Made by a program: the position numbers and the translations under genes. Shown piece by piece: positions 26,530 through 36,661 of a stretch of 64,000 nucleotides of DNA. The stretch lies in contig NZ_SRLE01000011.1 in NCBI RefSeq assembly GCF_004745945.1, positions 215,675 through 279,674 on the forward strand. The letters are read 5' to 3'. Under the pieces are notes generated by a model. The model saw only the letters and a list, made by a program, of their open reading frames with translations. It ran no database searches and was not told the DNA's origin. This DNA is from Mangrovimicrobium sediminis (GTDB lineage Bacteria > Pseudomonadota > Gammaproteobacteria > Pseudomonadales > Halieaceae). The first letter of the stretch is position 1; every line of letters starts with the position of its first letter.

Positions 26530-29500
26530 ATGATCCCTGGCCTGCTAGCCAGCGAAGTCGCCGCCGCGTTGCGCGAATTCATCATCACCGGCTTCGAGAC
26601 CGAAACCGCACCCTTCAAGGGTGAGTTCCAGCGCCTGGTTGAGGAGCAGCAGGACGGCGAAGCCTTCCTCAAGGGGCCCTACGTATCGCTAGGTCTCCCG
26701 TTCCTGGGTGGTACATCCGGTACCGACTTCTTCAGCGGTTTCCAGACCCAACACCCGCCTTTCGCCCACCAGGAACAAGCCTGGCAGCGCCTGACTTCAG
26801 ACGGGCTTGCGGCGAACACCCTGGTTGCAACCGGTACGGGCTCGGGTAAGACAGAGTGTTTCCTTTACCCAGTACTCGATCACTGCTTGCGCGCCGGGCA
26901 GCCTGGCATCAAGGCAATTGTCATCTACCCGATGAACGCGCTGGCCACGGACCAGGCCAAGCGCTTCGCTGAGATCATTCACGGGCAGGCGGCGCTCAAG
27001 GGCTTGCGCGTCGGCCTGTTCGTGGGTGGGGACAGCCACGGCACCCAGGTCATGGGGCCGGATAATGTCATCACCGACAAGGATGCGTTGCGTTCCCATC
27101 CACCGGATATCCTGCTCACCAACTACAAGATGCTCGACTACCTGTTGATGCGCCCGAAGGACCAGAAGCTGTGGCTGCATAATGGTCCGGAAACACTGCG
27201 CTACCTGGTAGTAGATGAACTGCACACTTTCGACGGGGCCCAGGGGACGGACTTGTCCTTGCTGATCCGCCGTTTACGCGCGCGTTTCGACATGCCGGTG
27301 GAGCGGCTCATCTGTGTTGGCACGTCTGCAACCCTGGGTGGGGAGGAAAGTGCCGCGGGGCTACTCAACTACGCGTCGGACATTTTCTCCAGCGCTTTCC
27401 GTCGCGATGCAGTCATCACCGAACAGCGGTTGAGCGATGCGGAGTTCCTCGACAATATTGGTTATCTCAACCTGAACCCCGAAATTGGTCCAGAGGAATT
27501 GCACAGCGCACTGCGCGAAGGGCTGGCGGAATACCTTCACGCCGCCTATGAACTGTACTTCTGTAGCGCTTCCTCAGACGATTTGATGAGCATGCCGGCG
27601 CGAATTCAACTGGGGTCGGCGCTTAAACAGCATGGCCAGTTGGCCAACCTGCTACGGCAACTCAAGTTCGGCAATGGCACCCCGACCTTTAGTGATCTGG
27701 TGGGCAGACTCGCCGCGCAAATTCCAAAGCGTTTCGCCCGCCGCCCGGAGCTTGTCCTGGTCGCGCTGTTTTCGCTGCTGGCCCACGCGCGCGCGGAAAC
27801 CGGGCAGCCATTCGTGCAGCTGCGCCTGCAACTCTGGTCGCGCGAGCTGCGGCGTATCGTCGGCACCCTGCGCGAGCCGCCACGGTTGCTGGAAGGCTCG
27901 GATGAAAACGAGAGTGGGGCGCACCTGCCGCCGCTGCTGTCCTTTGGCGATGACCAGCCCCCTAGAGAGCAGCAGCTGGTAAGGCTGCCACTGGTACAGT
28001 GCCGCGAATGTCACGGCACTGCCTGGCTGACTCGCATGGGTGGGGGACACCCGACCGACCAGGTGATCGAGGCTGATCTATCCCAGATCTACCCCGCATT
28101 TTTCGGTAAGCACGAGGAGACTGCGCTTCTATTGCCTTATCAGCCGGGGCAGACGCAGTCGACGGGCGGCATGCTGCTGGATCATTTTCGCGTGTGCCGG
28201 GTATGCGGCACGACAGCGCGATTGGATCACGCCGGGAACTGCAAAGGCTGCCAGGCTGACAATGACGCACTGGTTCGGGTTAGCCGACCAAACATGCTCA
28301 AGGAAGTACGGCAGGGCAATGTGAACCGTATAATTCATGAGCACGATTGCCCCTTCTGCGCGGCGCGTTCAGCCCTGGTGGTGTTCGGTGCCCGGGCCGC
28401 CAGTCTGAGTGCGGTAGCCATCCACCAGTTGTTCAGCAGCCGCGATAACGATGATCGCAAATTGCTCACCTTCAGCGATTCGGTACAGGATGCCACTCAT
28501 CGTGCCGGCTTCTTTGCCGCGCGCACCTGGCAGAACAACATCCGCATGGCGCTGGCTCAGATGCTGGAGAACGCGTCACAGGCTGTGCCGTTACTGGGCC
28601 TGCCGGCTAGCTTCGAGGATTACTGGCTACACCACTCCGCACACACGGGGCGTTTGCCAGTAGCCGCCTACCTCCGCGAATTTATGCCCCCCGACAAACG
28701 CTATCGAGCAGATTTTGAACAGTTTGAGCAGTCCGGCCAGGTGCGTGAGCCTGATCCGCTGCTCAAGCTGATTCGCGAGCGTATTCTCTGGCAGGCGCTG
28801 GAAGATCTGGCCTGGCGCTCGGAAATTGGTCGCTCCCTGCATCGGGTGGGAGTCGCCGCGCTGGAGTGGCCCCAGGATAAAGTGGCAAGTGCTGCCGATG
28901 CTTGGGCGGAGACGGTGGACAACAGCCTTGGCTATCGAATAGAGCGCGATAGGGCGCTCGCCTACATGACCGGCCTGGTGCAGCACCTTGTCCACATGGG
29001 GGCGATCGGGCTGGAAGACTTGAAGTACTACCGCGAGAAATCTGGTAAAGCCTATCTCCTGTCATTCCTGACATATACCCCGAGGTTGGGCCCCGGCTCC
29101 GCTCGGCCAAAATGCCCAGCGGAAGGCAAAGGTGAAGGTTACGAACCGCTGGACAGCAGCAAGGGGCAATCCTGGTATGCGCGCTGGCTTGCCTGCCTGA
29201 ACCCCGATGTCCTGGTCGATAAGAAACAACTGGAGCGAGTTTTAGCTGCGAGCCTCGATGCCCTGTGTGAGGCAGGTCTGGCCCAGCAGGAGCTCAATGA
29301 TCGGGGCGTCAAGCTCTGGGTATTGGATCCCGCACAACTGGCCATCACCACAGCGATTGCGGCGGTGGAGTGCCCGGGGTATCGGCCGCTGCATGTGCCT
29401 GCATCACAGGCGGAGAGCTGGTTGGGTCTGCCGATGTTGAGCGCGGCCAGACCTGACGCCGTCTACGAAAGGCAGGTTCCGGTACGGGAGTCGCTGTATC

Positions 29501-32500
29501 GCAACCTCTATCGTCAGGGGGAGATTCACCGGGTAATCGCCCACGAACATACGGGCTTGCTGGCGGCCAGCGAGCGCGAGAGGGTGGAGCAGAGCTTCAT
29601 CAATGGGAACAAGCCCTGGGAGTACAATCTGCTCTCAGCCACTCCGACACTGGAGATGGGTATTGATATTGGCAATTTGTCCAGCGTCCTGCTTTGTTCA
29701 GTGCCTCCGGCCCAGGCTAACTACCTGCAGCGTGTAGGCCGCGGCGGCCGTCGGGACGGCAACGCCTTTACGCTCACCGTGGCCAATGGCCGGCCCCACG
29801 ACCTCGTGTTCTATGCCGATCCCGGCCGTATGCTGGATACTCCTGTCGAGCCTCCCGCCGTATTCCTCAAGGCCCGCCATGTATTGCGCCGGCAGTTACT
29901 GGCCTACGCGATGGACTGCTGGACGCGCTTTGCCAGGGGCGATAACCAGGTGCCGGCCACCATGCAGCCTGTGCTGGACGCCGTGGAGAAGGTAAAGGAA
30001 GACAACTTCCCCTACACCCTGCTGAACTACCTCAAGCACAACATGCAGGAAATCTGGGACGGCTTTTGCAGTCACGTTGCCACAGAGCTTGGTGAGGAGG
30101 ATCGTGAGCTTCTGCGCCAGTACCTGTTCGGTGGCCCCCAGTATCCGGACGATCACTTGCTGCTGTATGTACTGGGGCGCCTCAAGCGTGTTGCTGACGA
30201 ACGCAAGCAAATTGCCGATGCAGCCAAGGATCTGGACAAGGCTATTGCCGCACTGCGTAGCAAGCCACAGGACGACCATACGCAGGACGAGATAATTGAG
30301 CTGGAGCGAGAGGCCGCAGGGTATCGTAGCCTGCGAGTACGCCTCAACAAACGCGAGACACTGAATTTCTTCACTGACGAAGGACTGCTGCCCAACTATG
30401 CCTTCCCCGAAGAGGGGGCAACATTGCACTCGGTGATCTTCCGCTCAGAAAAGACAGTCACGGGCGACGGTGCCGAGCGCGAATACATCAAACGCGAATA
30501 CGAATATCAGCGTCCAGCCCAGGCGGCGCTGACGGAACTGGCGCCCGATGCAGTCTTTTATGCCGGCAATCGTCGCGTCGGGATATCCCGGGTAGAGACT
30601 GCCCGTGGCCGCAATATTCAGGACTGGCGCTTCTGCCCTCGCTGTCATTACTCCGCTGCAGCGGAGAATCCTGCGGCCGGCTACGGGGAGAACACCTGCC
30701 CTCGCTGCCAGACTATCCAGTGGAGCGACGAAAGCGCTCGCACCAAGATGCTCAAGATGACGCAGGTCTACGCCTTTACCAGCGCTAAAGACTCACAGCT
30801 GGACGATTACTCGGATGATCGTGAACCCGAGTTCTTCAACAAGCAGATGCTGATCGATTTCGCGCCGTCCGACGTGGCGATTACCTGGGTCCTGGACGAC
30901 CAGGAGCGACCCTTTGGCTTCGAGTTCATTCGCTCCGCCCGGTTTCTGGAGGTGAACTTCGGGCGGAGGAATGGAGAAGACCTGTTCTTCGATGTGGCCG
31001 GGGAGCACCTGCAGCGCTCGGGTTTCCCGGTCTGCCGGGAATGCGGCTCAGTGCAACCACACCGCGGCGAGGCGAAACATCTAAAAAGCTGCAGTTTTTC
31101 CCGCGGCCCCCGAAAGCTGGCAAATGGCACCGAAGATTGCGGCATTGAAAACTGCCTGTATTTGTACCGGGAGTTCGCCTCGGAAGGGCTGCGTATCCTG
31201 TTGCCCCGCCTGGCTTCTGGCGGCACAGATGAGCAGGTGAACTCATTCGTGGCTGCACTTCAGCTTGGCTTGAAGCGCCGCTTTGGTGGCAAGGTGGATC
31301 ATCTTCGGGTGGCTCACCAGAGCGAGCCGCTGGGGAATAGCGATGAACGCCGCCATTTCATCGTACTGTACGACTCGGTACCCGGCGGTACCGGCTACCT
31401 GCACGAATTGCTGAGCAAGGCTGAGAACATGCAGTCAGTGTTTCGTATGGCTTATGAAGTCATGCAGGACTGCGATTGCTACGAGAACACCATGGATGGC
31501 TGTTATCGCTGCTTGCTGGAATACCGTAATGCCTACGGCATGGAGAGTACGCGCAAGTCCATTGCGCTGGAGATGCTGAAAGACATCGTCGAGCGTGAGA
31601 AGCCGTGGGTGCAGAATGAACAATCGTTGAGCACACTCAAGGCCAATCCCTGGGCTGGCAGCGAACTCGAGGAACGTTTCCCCGAAGCGATGGCCCAGTT
31701 CTCTGGTCTGGAGTGCGTTGGGGAGCAGCGGGTCCGTGTCATCAAGGATGTGGTACATGGCAAGGTGGGCTATCGGGTCACCATCGGGGCTCTCTCCTAT
31801 GAAATGGAGCCACAGGTTGACCTTGGTGCGGGTCAGGGCGTGCAGTTCGCCAGCTGCCCGGACTATGTACTTTGGCCTGTGCATGCAGGGCACAAGCCGG
31901 TGGCGATATTCCTGGACGGGTATCAGTACCATGACAAGAAGTGCAGCACGGACCTGCTGAAGCGCCAGAGCCTGATGCGTGCAGGGTATGTCGTTTGGAG
32001 TCTGAACTGGTATGACGTGAATCAGGTGCTCGGTGACAAAGCCATGGATGTACCGCTCCCCACTGGACTGACGTCTCCTGAACATAACCACCAGGCAGTG
32101 ACGCAACTGGCCCGCAAGAGCGGGATCACAAATCATGCGCAGCACTTGAATAAGCCTGCTTTTGAGCTGTTGATGTTTTTCCTGGCAGACCAGGATGCAG
32201 AAGCATTGGCGCAGCAGGCACTTTTCTTTGCCTTGCAGTGTCTTCCGGCTCAAGCGCTGGCGAATTCTGAGGTGAGATCCCGCGTGATAGATAGTTTGAG
32301 TGGACTGCCGGCTGCCTTTGTCGATTTGCAGCCTGAGTCGGTTGTTTTAGCGGGAGAGGTGGAATTTCAGGACGTAAAGGGTGCTGCCTCCGTAACACTG
32401 AACTTACTCGCTGGAAATGAGTTGCTGACAAATTTCGACCTCGCGCAGGCGATGTTTACGTTGTGTTACGACCTCCAGCAGGGCAAAGAAAAGCATGCCC

Positions 32501-32937
32501 TCTACCAATGGCAACGGTTCTGGGCCGCAGTCAACTTTCTGCAATTCCTGCCGGTGTTCTACGGCTTTACGCCCCAGTCGAAACATGATGGCACTGCGGC
32601 TGGCCTACTATGGCCGACACCCACGCTAGCGGGTGGCGAGCCGGAGGAGCTCAGCACCGAACCGGGTTGGTATGACTTACTGGATTCCGAGATAGCGAGT
32701 CAGCTGCGATCCTTTGATGTGGCTTGGCCCAGCGTGCCGCTCGTGGGAGATGACATCCTGGATGCAGATGAAGAGGTTATCGGGCTCGCTGAAATTGCCT
32801 TCGAAAACGAGAAGGTCGTATTTCTAATGGAAGAACAGCGACCTATCGAGACCCGGCTTGAGTCGCTGGGTTGGCGTGTTTGCACATCAATTGATGACCT
32901 GGTCCCCGCAATCAACGAACTGAATACAGGAGCCTGA
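26530..32937 (+). CDS. Large DEAD/DEAH helicase with DUF1998 and Vsr/DUF559-like nuclease motif (DruE/DrmAB-like)
   Basis: 2135 aa. Lobe 1: ATGTGSGKT (about 100-108), VIYPMNALATDQAKR (131-145), DELH (229-232), TSATLG (265-270). Lobe 2: LLSATPTLEMGIDIG and YLQRVGRGGRRDG. Zinc sites: CRECHGTAW, CRVCG...CKGC, CPRC pairs, and the DUF1998 signature DCDCYENTMDGCYRCLLEYRN. After that (about 1775-1825), PDYVLWP, then FLDGYQYH and KRQSLMRAGYVVWSLNW look like a Vsr/DUF559-type endonuclease core. One chain joining helicase and DUF1998 is the DruE layout; in DISARM the parts are split into DrmA and DrmB. AAGG lies 7 nt before the ATG. The next gene starts 1 bp after its stop. Confidence 0.75.
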   Translation: MIPGLLASEVAAALREFIITGFETETAPFKGEFQRLVEEQQDGEAFLKGPYVSLGLPFLGGTSGTDFFSGFQTQHPPFAHQEQAWQRLTSDGLAANTLVATGTGSGKTECFLYPVLDHCLRAGQPGIKAIVIYPMNALATDQAKRFAEIIHGQAALKGLRVGLFVGGDSHGTQVMGPDNVITDKDALRSHPPDILLTNYKMLDYLLMRPKDQKLWLHNGPETLRYLVVDELHTFDGAQGTDLSLLIRRLRARFDMPVERLICVGTSATLGGEESAAGLLNYASDIFSSAFRRDAVITEQRLSDAEFLDNIGYLNLNPEIGPEELHSALREGLAEYLHAAYELYFCSASSDDLMSMPARIQLGSALKQHGQLANLLRQLKFGNGTPTFSDLVGRLAAQIPKRFARRPELVLVALFSLLAHARAETGQPFVQLRLQLWSRELRRIVGTLREPPRLLEGSDENESGAHLPPLLSFGDDQPPREQQLVRLPLVQCRECHGTAWLTRMGGGHPTDQVIEADLSQIYPAFFGKHEETALLLPYQPGQTQSTGGMLLDHFRVCRVCGTTARLDHAGNCKGCQADNDALVRVSRPNMLKEVRQGNVNRIIHEHDCPFCAARSALVVFGARAASLSAVAIHQLFSSRDNDDRKLLTFSDSVQDATHRAGFFAARTWQNNIRMALAQMLENASQAVPLLGLPASFEDYWLHHSAHTGRLPVAAYLREFMPPDKRYRADFEQFEQSGQVREPDPLLKLIRERILWQALEDLAWRSEIGRSLHRVGVAALEWPQDKVASAADAWAETVDNSLGYRIERDRALAYMTGLVQHLVHMGAIGLEDLKYYREKSGKAYLLSFLTYTPRLGPGSARPKCPAEGKGEGYEPLDSSKGQSWYARWLACLNPDVLVDKKQLERVLAASLDALCEAGLAQQELNDRGVKLWVLDPAQLAITTAIAAVECPGYRPLHVPASQAESWLGLPMLSAARPDAVYERQVPVRESLYRNLYRQGEIHRVIAHEHTGLLAASERERVEQSFINGNKPWEYNLLSATPTLEMGIDIGNLSSVLLCSVPPAQANYLQRVGRGGRRDGNAFTLTVANGRPHDLVFYADPGRMLDTPVEPPAVFLKARHVLRRQLLAYAMDCWTRFARGDNQVPATMQPVLDAVEKVKEDNFPYTLLNYLKHNMQEIWDGFCSHVATELGEEDRELLRQYLFGGPQYPDDHLLLYVLGRLKRVADERKQIADAAKDLDKAIAALRSKPQDDHTQDEIIELEREAAGYRSLRVRLNKRETLNFFTDEGLLPNYAFPEEGATLHSVIFRSEKTVTGDGAEREYIKREYEYQRPAQAALTELAPDAVFYAGNRRVGISRVETARGRNIQDWRFCPRCHYSAAAENPAAGYGENTCPRCQTIQWSDESARTKMLKMTQVYAFTSAKDSQLDDYSDDREPEFFNKQMLIDFAPSDVAITWVLDDQERPFGFEFIRSARFLEVNFGRRNGEDLFFDVAGEHLQRSGFPVCRECGSVQPHRGEAKHLKSCSFSRGPRKLANGTEDCGIENCLYLYREFASEGLRILLPRLASGGTDEQVNSFVAALQLGLKRRFGGKVDHLRVAHQSEPLGNSDERRHFIVLYDSVPGGTGYLHELLSKAENMQSVFRMAYEVMQDCDCYENTMDGCYRCLLEYRNAYGMESTRKSIALEMLKDIVEREKPWVQNEQSLSTLKANPWAGSELEERFPEAMAQFSGLECVGEQRVRVIKDVVHGKVGYRVTIGALSYEMEPQVDLGAGQGVQFASCPDYVLWPVHAGHKPVAIFLDGYQYHDKKCSTDLLKRQSLMRAGYVVWSLNWYDVNQVLGDKAMDVPLPTGLTSPEHNHQAVTQLARKSGITNHAQHLNKPAFELLMFFLADQDAEALAQQALFFALQCLPAQALANSEVRSRVIDSLSGLPAAFVDLQPESVVLAGEVEFQDVKGAASVTLNLLAGNELLTNFDLAQAMFTLCYDLQQGKEKHALYQWQRFWAAVNFLQFLPVFYGFTPQSKHDGTAAGLLWPTPTLAGGEPEELSTEPGWYDLLDSEIASQLRSFDVAWPSVPLVGDDILDADEEVIGLAEIAFENEKVVFLMEEQRPIETRLESLGWRVCTSIDDLVPAINELNTGA

Positions 32938-32938
32938 C

Positions 32939-35053
32939 ATGGTCAGTGTGGCCTTCTCCGACAAGTACTTTAACAGCCTGCTGAAGCTGACGCCCAATGA
33001 GCAGAGCCAGGCAAATAAAGCGGTGATGCTGTTCCAGCAAGACCCACAGCATGGCGGACTGCATTACGAGAAACTGACGGCCTATAAAGACAACAAACTC
33101 CGCTCAATTCGTGCCAACCAGGACGTCCGTATCATTCTCGCCGCGGCGGAAAAAGAAGACCTGTACCTGATGCTCTACGTGGACCACCATGAGCCTGCGT
33201 ATCATTGGGCTGCCAAGCGTAAGGTGGAGATTAATCCGAGCACGGGCAGCGTACAGGTGTACACGGTGGAAGAGGGCGTGCAAAGTGAAGGATCGAAGTC
33301 GTCTGGTATACCGGATCAGCCAGGGTTGTTTGACGCTGTGCGGGATCGCCAGTTGCTACAACTCGGTGTGCCCGAAGACAGCCTTCCACTCGTGCGCTCC
33401 ATGCGTATCGAGGCAGACCTGGAGAACGCCCGCGATCGGGATCAGATTCCCCCTGATGCCTATGAGGGCTTGTTTATGCTGCTGGCGGGCGCGACCTTTG
33501 AGGAAGCGTACAACGAGGTGGTCCCGGCAGAGCCGGAAGCTGTGGATACAGAAGACTTCATTGCTGCCCTCGCACGTCCTGAGTCGCAGGCACACTTTGC
33601 CGTCGCGGAAGACGAAGAAGCTCTGAAGGCAGTGCTAAACCAGTCTTTGGAAAAGTGGCGGGTATTTCTGCACCCCGCGCAGCGACGATTGGCCATTGGC
33701 AAGAAGAACGGCCCGGTTCGCGTTTTGGGGGGAGCAGGTACAGGCAAAACGGTAGTCGCCATGCACCGTGCCAAGTGGCTCGTCGAGAACGTAGCAACCG
33801 AACAGAACAAAGTGCTCTTCACTACGTTTACCCGCAATCTTGCCACCGACATCCAGCAGAACCTGAACAAAATCTGCTCGCAGGATGCCCTCCAACGTAT
33901 CGAAGTCATCAACCTGGATACCTGGGTAATCAGCTTTTTGAAGAAACAGGGCTATGACTACGGACTTCTTATGGATAGCCGGGAAGAAAGGCGGCTTTGG
34001 GAGCAAGCCTATTCGGAAAAGCCCGCCAGCTCTGCCTTGAGTATGGCCTTCTTCCAGGAAGAATGGGCCCGGGTGGTGCAGCCCCAGTCCATCGGGAATG
34101 TCGAGGAGTATAAAAAGGCCTCCCGAATCGGCCGCGGTACCCGCCTGAATCGCCAGGAACGGGTAGATATCTGGCCGGTTTTTGAGCGTTATCGGCACTT
34201 GCTCGCCAGTAATCACCTCAAGGAAACGGATGACGCCTATCGCGACGCCAGGACCCTGTTGGAAGCCCAGCCAGATCTGCGACCAGCGCTGTGTTCGGTG
34301 ATCGTTGATGAAGCCCAAGACATGGGAACCCAGGCATTTATGCTGATCCGGGCTCTTGTTCCGGCTGGCCCGAATGACTTGTTCATCGTCGGTGACGGCC
34401 ACCAACGAATCTATGGCAAAAACAAGGTGGTGTTGGGCCAGTGTGGTATCGACATCCGTGGGCGCAGTGCGCGGCTGAAAGTAAATTACCGTACGACCGA
34501 TGAGACCCGCAGGTTGGCGGTGGGTATATTGGAGGGCATCTCAGTCGACGACCTGGATGGTGGCGAGGACAGCCAGGCTTTTTACCACTCGCTGATGCAC
34601 GGTCCTGCCCCTCAGATTCATTGCTTTGCCTCAATCGATGAGCAGGCTGAGGCGATCGTTGAGCAAATCTCAGTACACAAGTTCGCTCCGGAGGCTTGCT
34701 GCGCGATAGCCCGTACCAGGAAAGAAGTCGACGCGCTGAAAAGTAGTCTGGAGAGCAGGCAACAAAGCTGTCATGTCCTGGATGGTCGCAGCGCCCAGAC
34801 AGCTGAGGGTGCGATTAACCTCGCGACCATGCACAGGGTGAAAGGATTGGAGTTCGATACTGTATTCGTGGCTTCGACCAACCGTGGGCTCGTTCCGTTG
34901 GAGTTTGTTGTTGATGGGGCTGCGGACCCGGTAACCAGGCGCCAGCGAGAAAATGAAGAGCGGGCATTAGTCTACGTGAGCCTGACGCGCGCACGGAAGT
35001 TGGCGTACGTGTATGGGTACGGAGTCTTGAGTCCCTGGTTTGACAGGGACTAG
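32939..35053 (+). CDS. ParE/RelE-domain fused UvrD-type helicase
   Basis: 704 aa. Residues 1-90 resemble a ParE/HigB-type toxin fold (VAFSDKYFNSLLKL, GLHYEKL, LRSIRANQDVRIILA). From about 235 a superfamily-1 helicase follows: LGGAGTGKTVVAMHRA (Walker A, about 263-278), VDEAQD (about 457), NYRTTDETRR, HRVKGLEFDTVFV (about 634) and YVSLTRARK (motif VI). Such fusions occur in defence islands next to large helicases; the N-terminal domain may bind ribosomes, RNA or a partner rather than act as a free toxin. AGGAG in the end of the previous gene and a 1-bp gap indicate translational coupling to the DUF1998 helicase. Confidence 0.82.
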   Translation: MVSVAFSDKYFNSLLKLTPNEQSQANKAVMLFQQDPQHGGLHYEKLTAYKDNKLRSIRANQDVRIILAAAEKEDLYLMLYVDHHEPAYHWAAKRKVEINPSTGSVQVYTVEEGVQSEGSKSSGIPDQPGLFDAVRDRQLLQLGVPEDSLPLVRSMRIEADLENARDRDQIPPDAYEGLFMLLAGATFEEAYNEVVPAEPEAVDTEDFIAALARPESQAHFAVAEDEEALKAVLNQSLEKWRVFLHPAQRRLAIGKKNGPVRVLGGAGTGKTVVAMHRAKWLVENVATEQNKVLFTTFTRNLATDIQQNLNKICSQDALQRIEVINLDTWVISFLKKQGYDYGLLMDSREERRLWEQAYSEKPASSALSMAFFQEEWARVVQPQSIGNVEEYKKASRIGRGTRLNRQERVDIWPVFERYRHLLASNHLKETDDAYRDARTLLEAQPDLRPALCSVIVDEAQDMGTQAFMLIRALVPAGPNDLFIVGDGHQRIYGKNKVVLGQCGIDIRGRSARLKVNYRTTDETRRLAVGILEGISVDDLDGGEDSQAFYHSLMHGPAPQIHCFASIDEQAEAIVEQISVHKFAPEACCAIARTRKEVDALKSSLESRQQSCHVLDGRSAQTAEGAINLATMHRVKGLEFDTVFVASTNRGLVPLEFVVDGAADPVTRRQRENEERALVYVSLTRARKLAYVYGYGVLSPWFDRD

Positions 35054-35194
35054 GCGTCAATCCGGTTGCTACGCAAAATTTCGTCGAATTCTCGGTTATG
35101 CCTGATTAATCGACATGTGGGAGCATACAGCGTTGCCCAGATCCTCGAACTAATGAATAGTAGCCCGCTCCACAACAGCAACTTGCAATGACCT

Positions 35195-36661
35195 ATGGGA
35201 TTACGTCAATCCTTAACGATATTTGAGCGCATGAGCGCCGAAGACCCTTCCTGGGTACTTCTGCGCAGTTCCAACGCCTGGTGGATTCTCGCTTTTCTTC
35301 AGGATGCGTTTGAGGAAAGCCGGGAGCAGGAACTTCCAAAGATTTATGTCCGGCTCGAGGGCTTGATTGGCGAATTGCGGGCGGCTGGCCGCCTGGGTGA
35401 TTCTGATACTTCTGCCCGCCATTATGTTCGGGAGTGGGTCCGGTACGGCTGGGTGAGGGAGGAGTCCGACAAGATAATGCCGACCGATGCATTCGAGACG
35501 GCGATTCGATTTGCTACATCAATGAACAAAAAGCAGCGCGATAGTGGGGCCAGCGCAGGCCACCTAAGCGTTGTTCAGTCTATGGCGGCGTCATTGGCAA
35601 TCGAACTTTCCCCAAATATTGAACAAAAGCGAACGCAGTATCAGGCCCAGATAGCAGAACTTGAGTTGAAGCTGTCTGAATTAGACGCCGGCCTGGAAAA
35701 GCGGTTGTCACCAGCCCGTCATCGGGAGGGTGTTCGCAATCTGTATAAGCAAGCCATGTTGTTGAGCCGGGACTTTTCGTTGATCCATGATGACCACATC
35801 GATATGGATCGGGAAATGCGCCGGCGGATCGCCGAGGAGGGTGGTGGTCGTGGTGTTGCGATGCAGGCACGTCTTGAGGGTGAGCAGGCTTTGTCTGCAT
35901 CTGAATCAGGCCAGGCCTTTGAGGGGTTCTACGACTTGTTGTCCAACAGCATCCGGGCCGATGAGTTCAATGACCGTCTACTGACGATTTGCCAATATAC
36001 GCCCGATGAATACCTATCACCGGAGCAAAAAAAGGCGCTAACAAGACTTCAGCGGAACCTCAATCAGGAGAGCCAGCGGGTCTTTACCCGCCGTAAAACC
36101 ATCAATCAGAACTTCCGGGCCTTTCTTGAGGCGGGCGTCGGGGGTGAAAAGCACCGCATGGATGAACTCTTTGAGGAGTTCAGCTCGGTATCGCAGCAAC
36201 TGTTTGACCACGGTGTCAGAGGAGGTGTTGATACAGGATATACACCCTCCACCGGAAAGATGGAGCGAACTACCCCACTATCGGGCAGGGCGCAGGGGCC
36301 TGAGTCGGTTATCGACACGTCTTCCTACACCGTAGCAGCCACCGGAGGCGAGATCACCGATGAGTTGGCGGCCAAATTGCGCGGGGTAAACCAGACCAAG
36401 ATCGCTCGCAGACTCGCCACATTACTCGATCAGCATGGCCCTATGAGCATCTCTGATGTCGCTGAAAAGCAGCCTATTACCCGTGGGCTTGAAGAAGCCC
36501 TTACTTATATTCGGATCGCACTTAAGTACCAGGCCCCCCTCTTGGAGGGTGAGGATATCATTGAATTCAGCAATGGTGATCGGCGCTACCTTGGATATTT
36601 CCCAAGATATTGGTTTAGTCGAGACATTATGCCCGTTAATAGCGATGAAATATTGATATGA
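35195..36661 (+). CDS. jetA: Wadjet JetA (DUF3375), kleisin-like subunit
   Basis: 488 aa. The N-terminal pattern PSWVLLRSSNAWWILAFL (19-36) and overall helical structure match DUF3375 JetA of type I Wadjet, the kleisin/MukF-like subunit of an SMC complex that extrudes and cuts circular plasmid DNA. A winged-helix-like C-terminal region (about 375-488) is expected to contact JetC. The ATG at 35195 has no clear ribosome site; an internal ATG at 35231 is a possible alternative. It overlaps jetB by 4 bp. The 141-bp gap upstream is long enough for its own promoter. Confidence 0.88.
   Translation: MGLRQSLTIFERMSAEDPSWVLLRSSNAWWILAFLQDAFEESREQELPKIYVRLEGLIGELRAAGRLGDSDTSARHYVREWVRYGWVREESDKIMPTDAFETAIRFATSMNKKQRDSGASAGHLSVVQSMAASLAIELSPNIEQKRTQYQAQIAELELKLSELDAGLEKRLSPARHREGVRNLYKQAMLLSRDFSLIHDDHIDMDREMRRRIAEEGGGRGVAMQARLEGEQALSASESGQAFEGFYDLLSNSIRADEFNDRLLTICQYTPDEYLSPEQKKALTRLQRNLNQESQRVFTRRKTINQNFRAFLEAGVGGEKHRMDELFEEFSSVSQQLFDHGVRGGVDTGYTPSTGKMERTTPLSGRAQGPESVIDTSSYTVAATGGEITDELAAKLRGVNQTKIARRLATLLDQHGPMSISDVAEKQPITRGLEEALTYIRIALKYQAPLLEGEDIIEFSNGDRRYLGYFPRYWFSRDIMPVNSDEILI

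Noticed and set aside
26530..32937. Complete Druantia system
   Set aside because: The helicase is DruE-like, but no DruH (type III), DruMFG (type II) or DruABCD (type I) partners could be recognised next to it.
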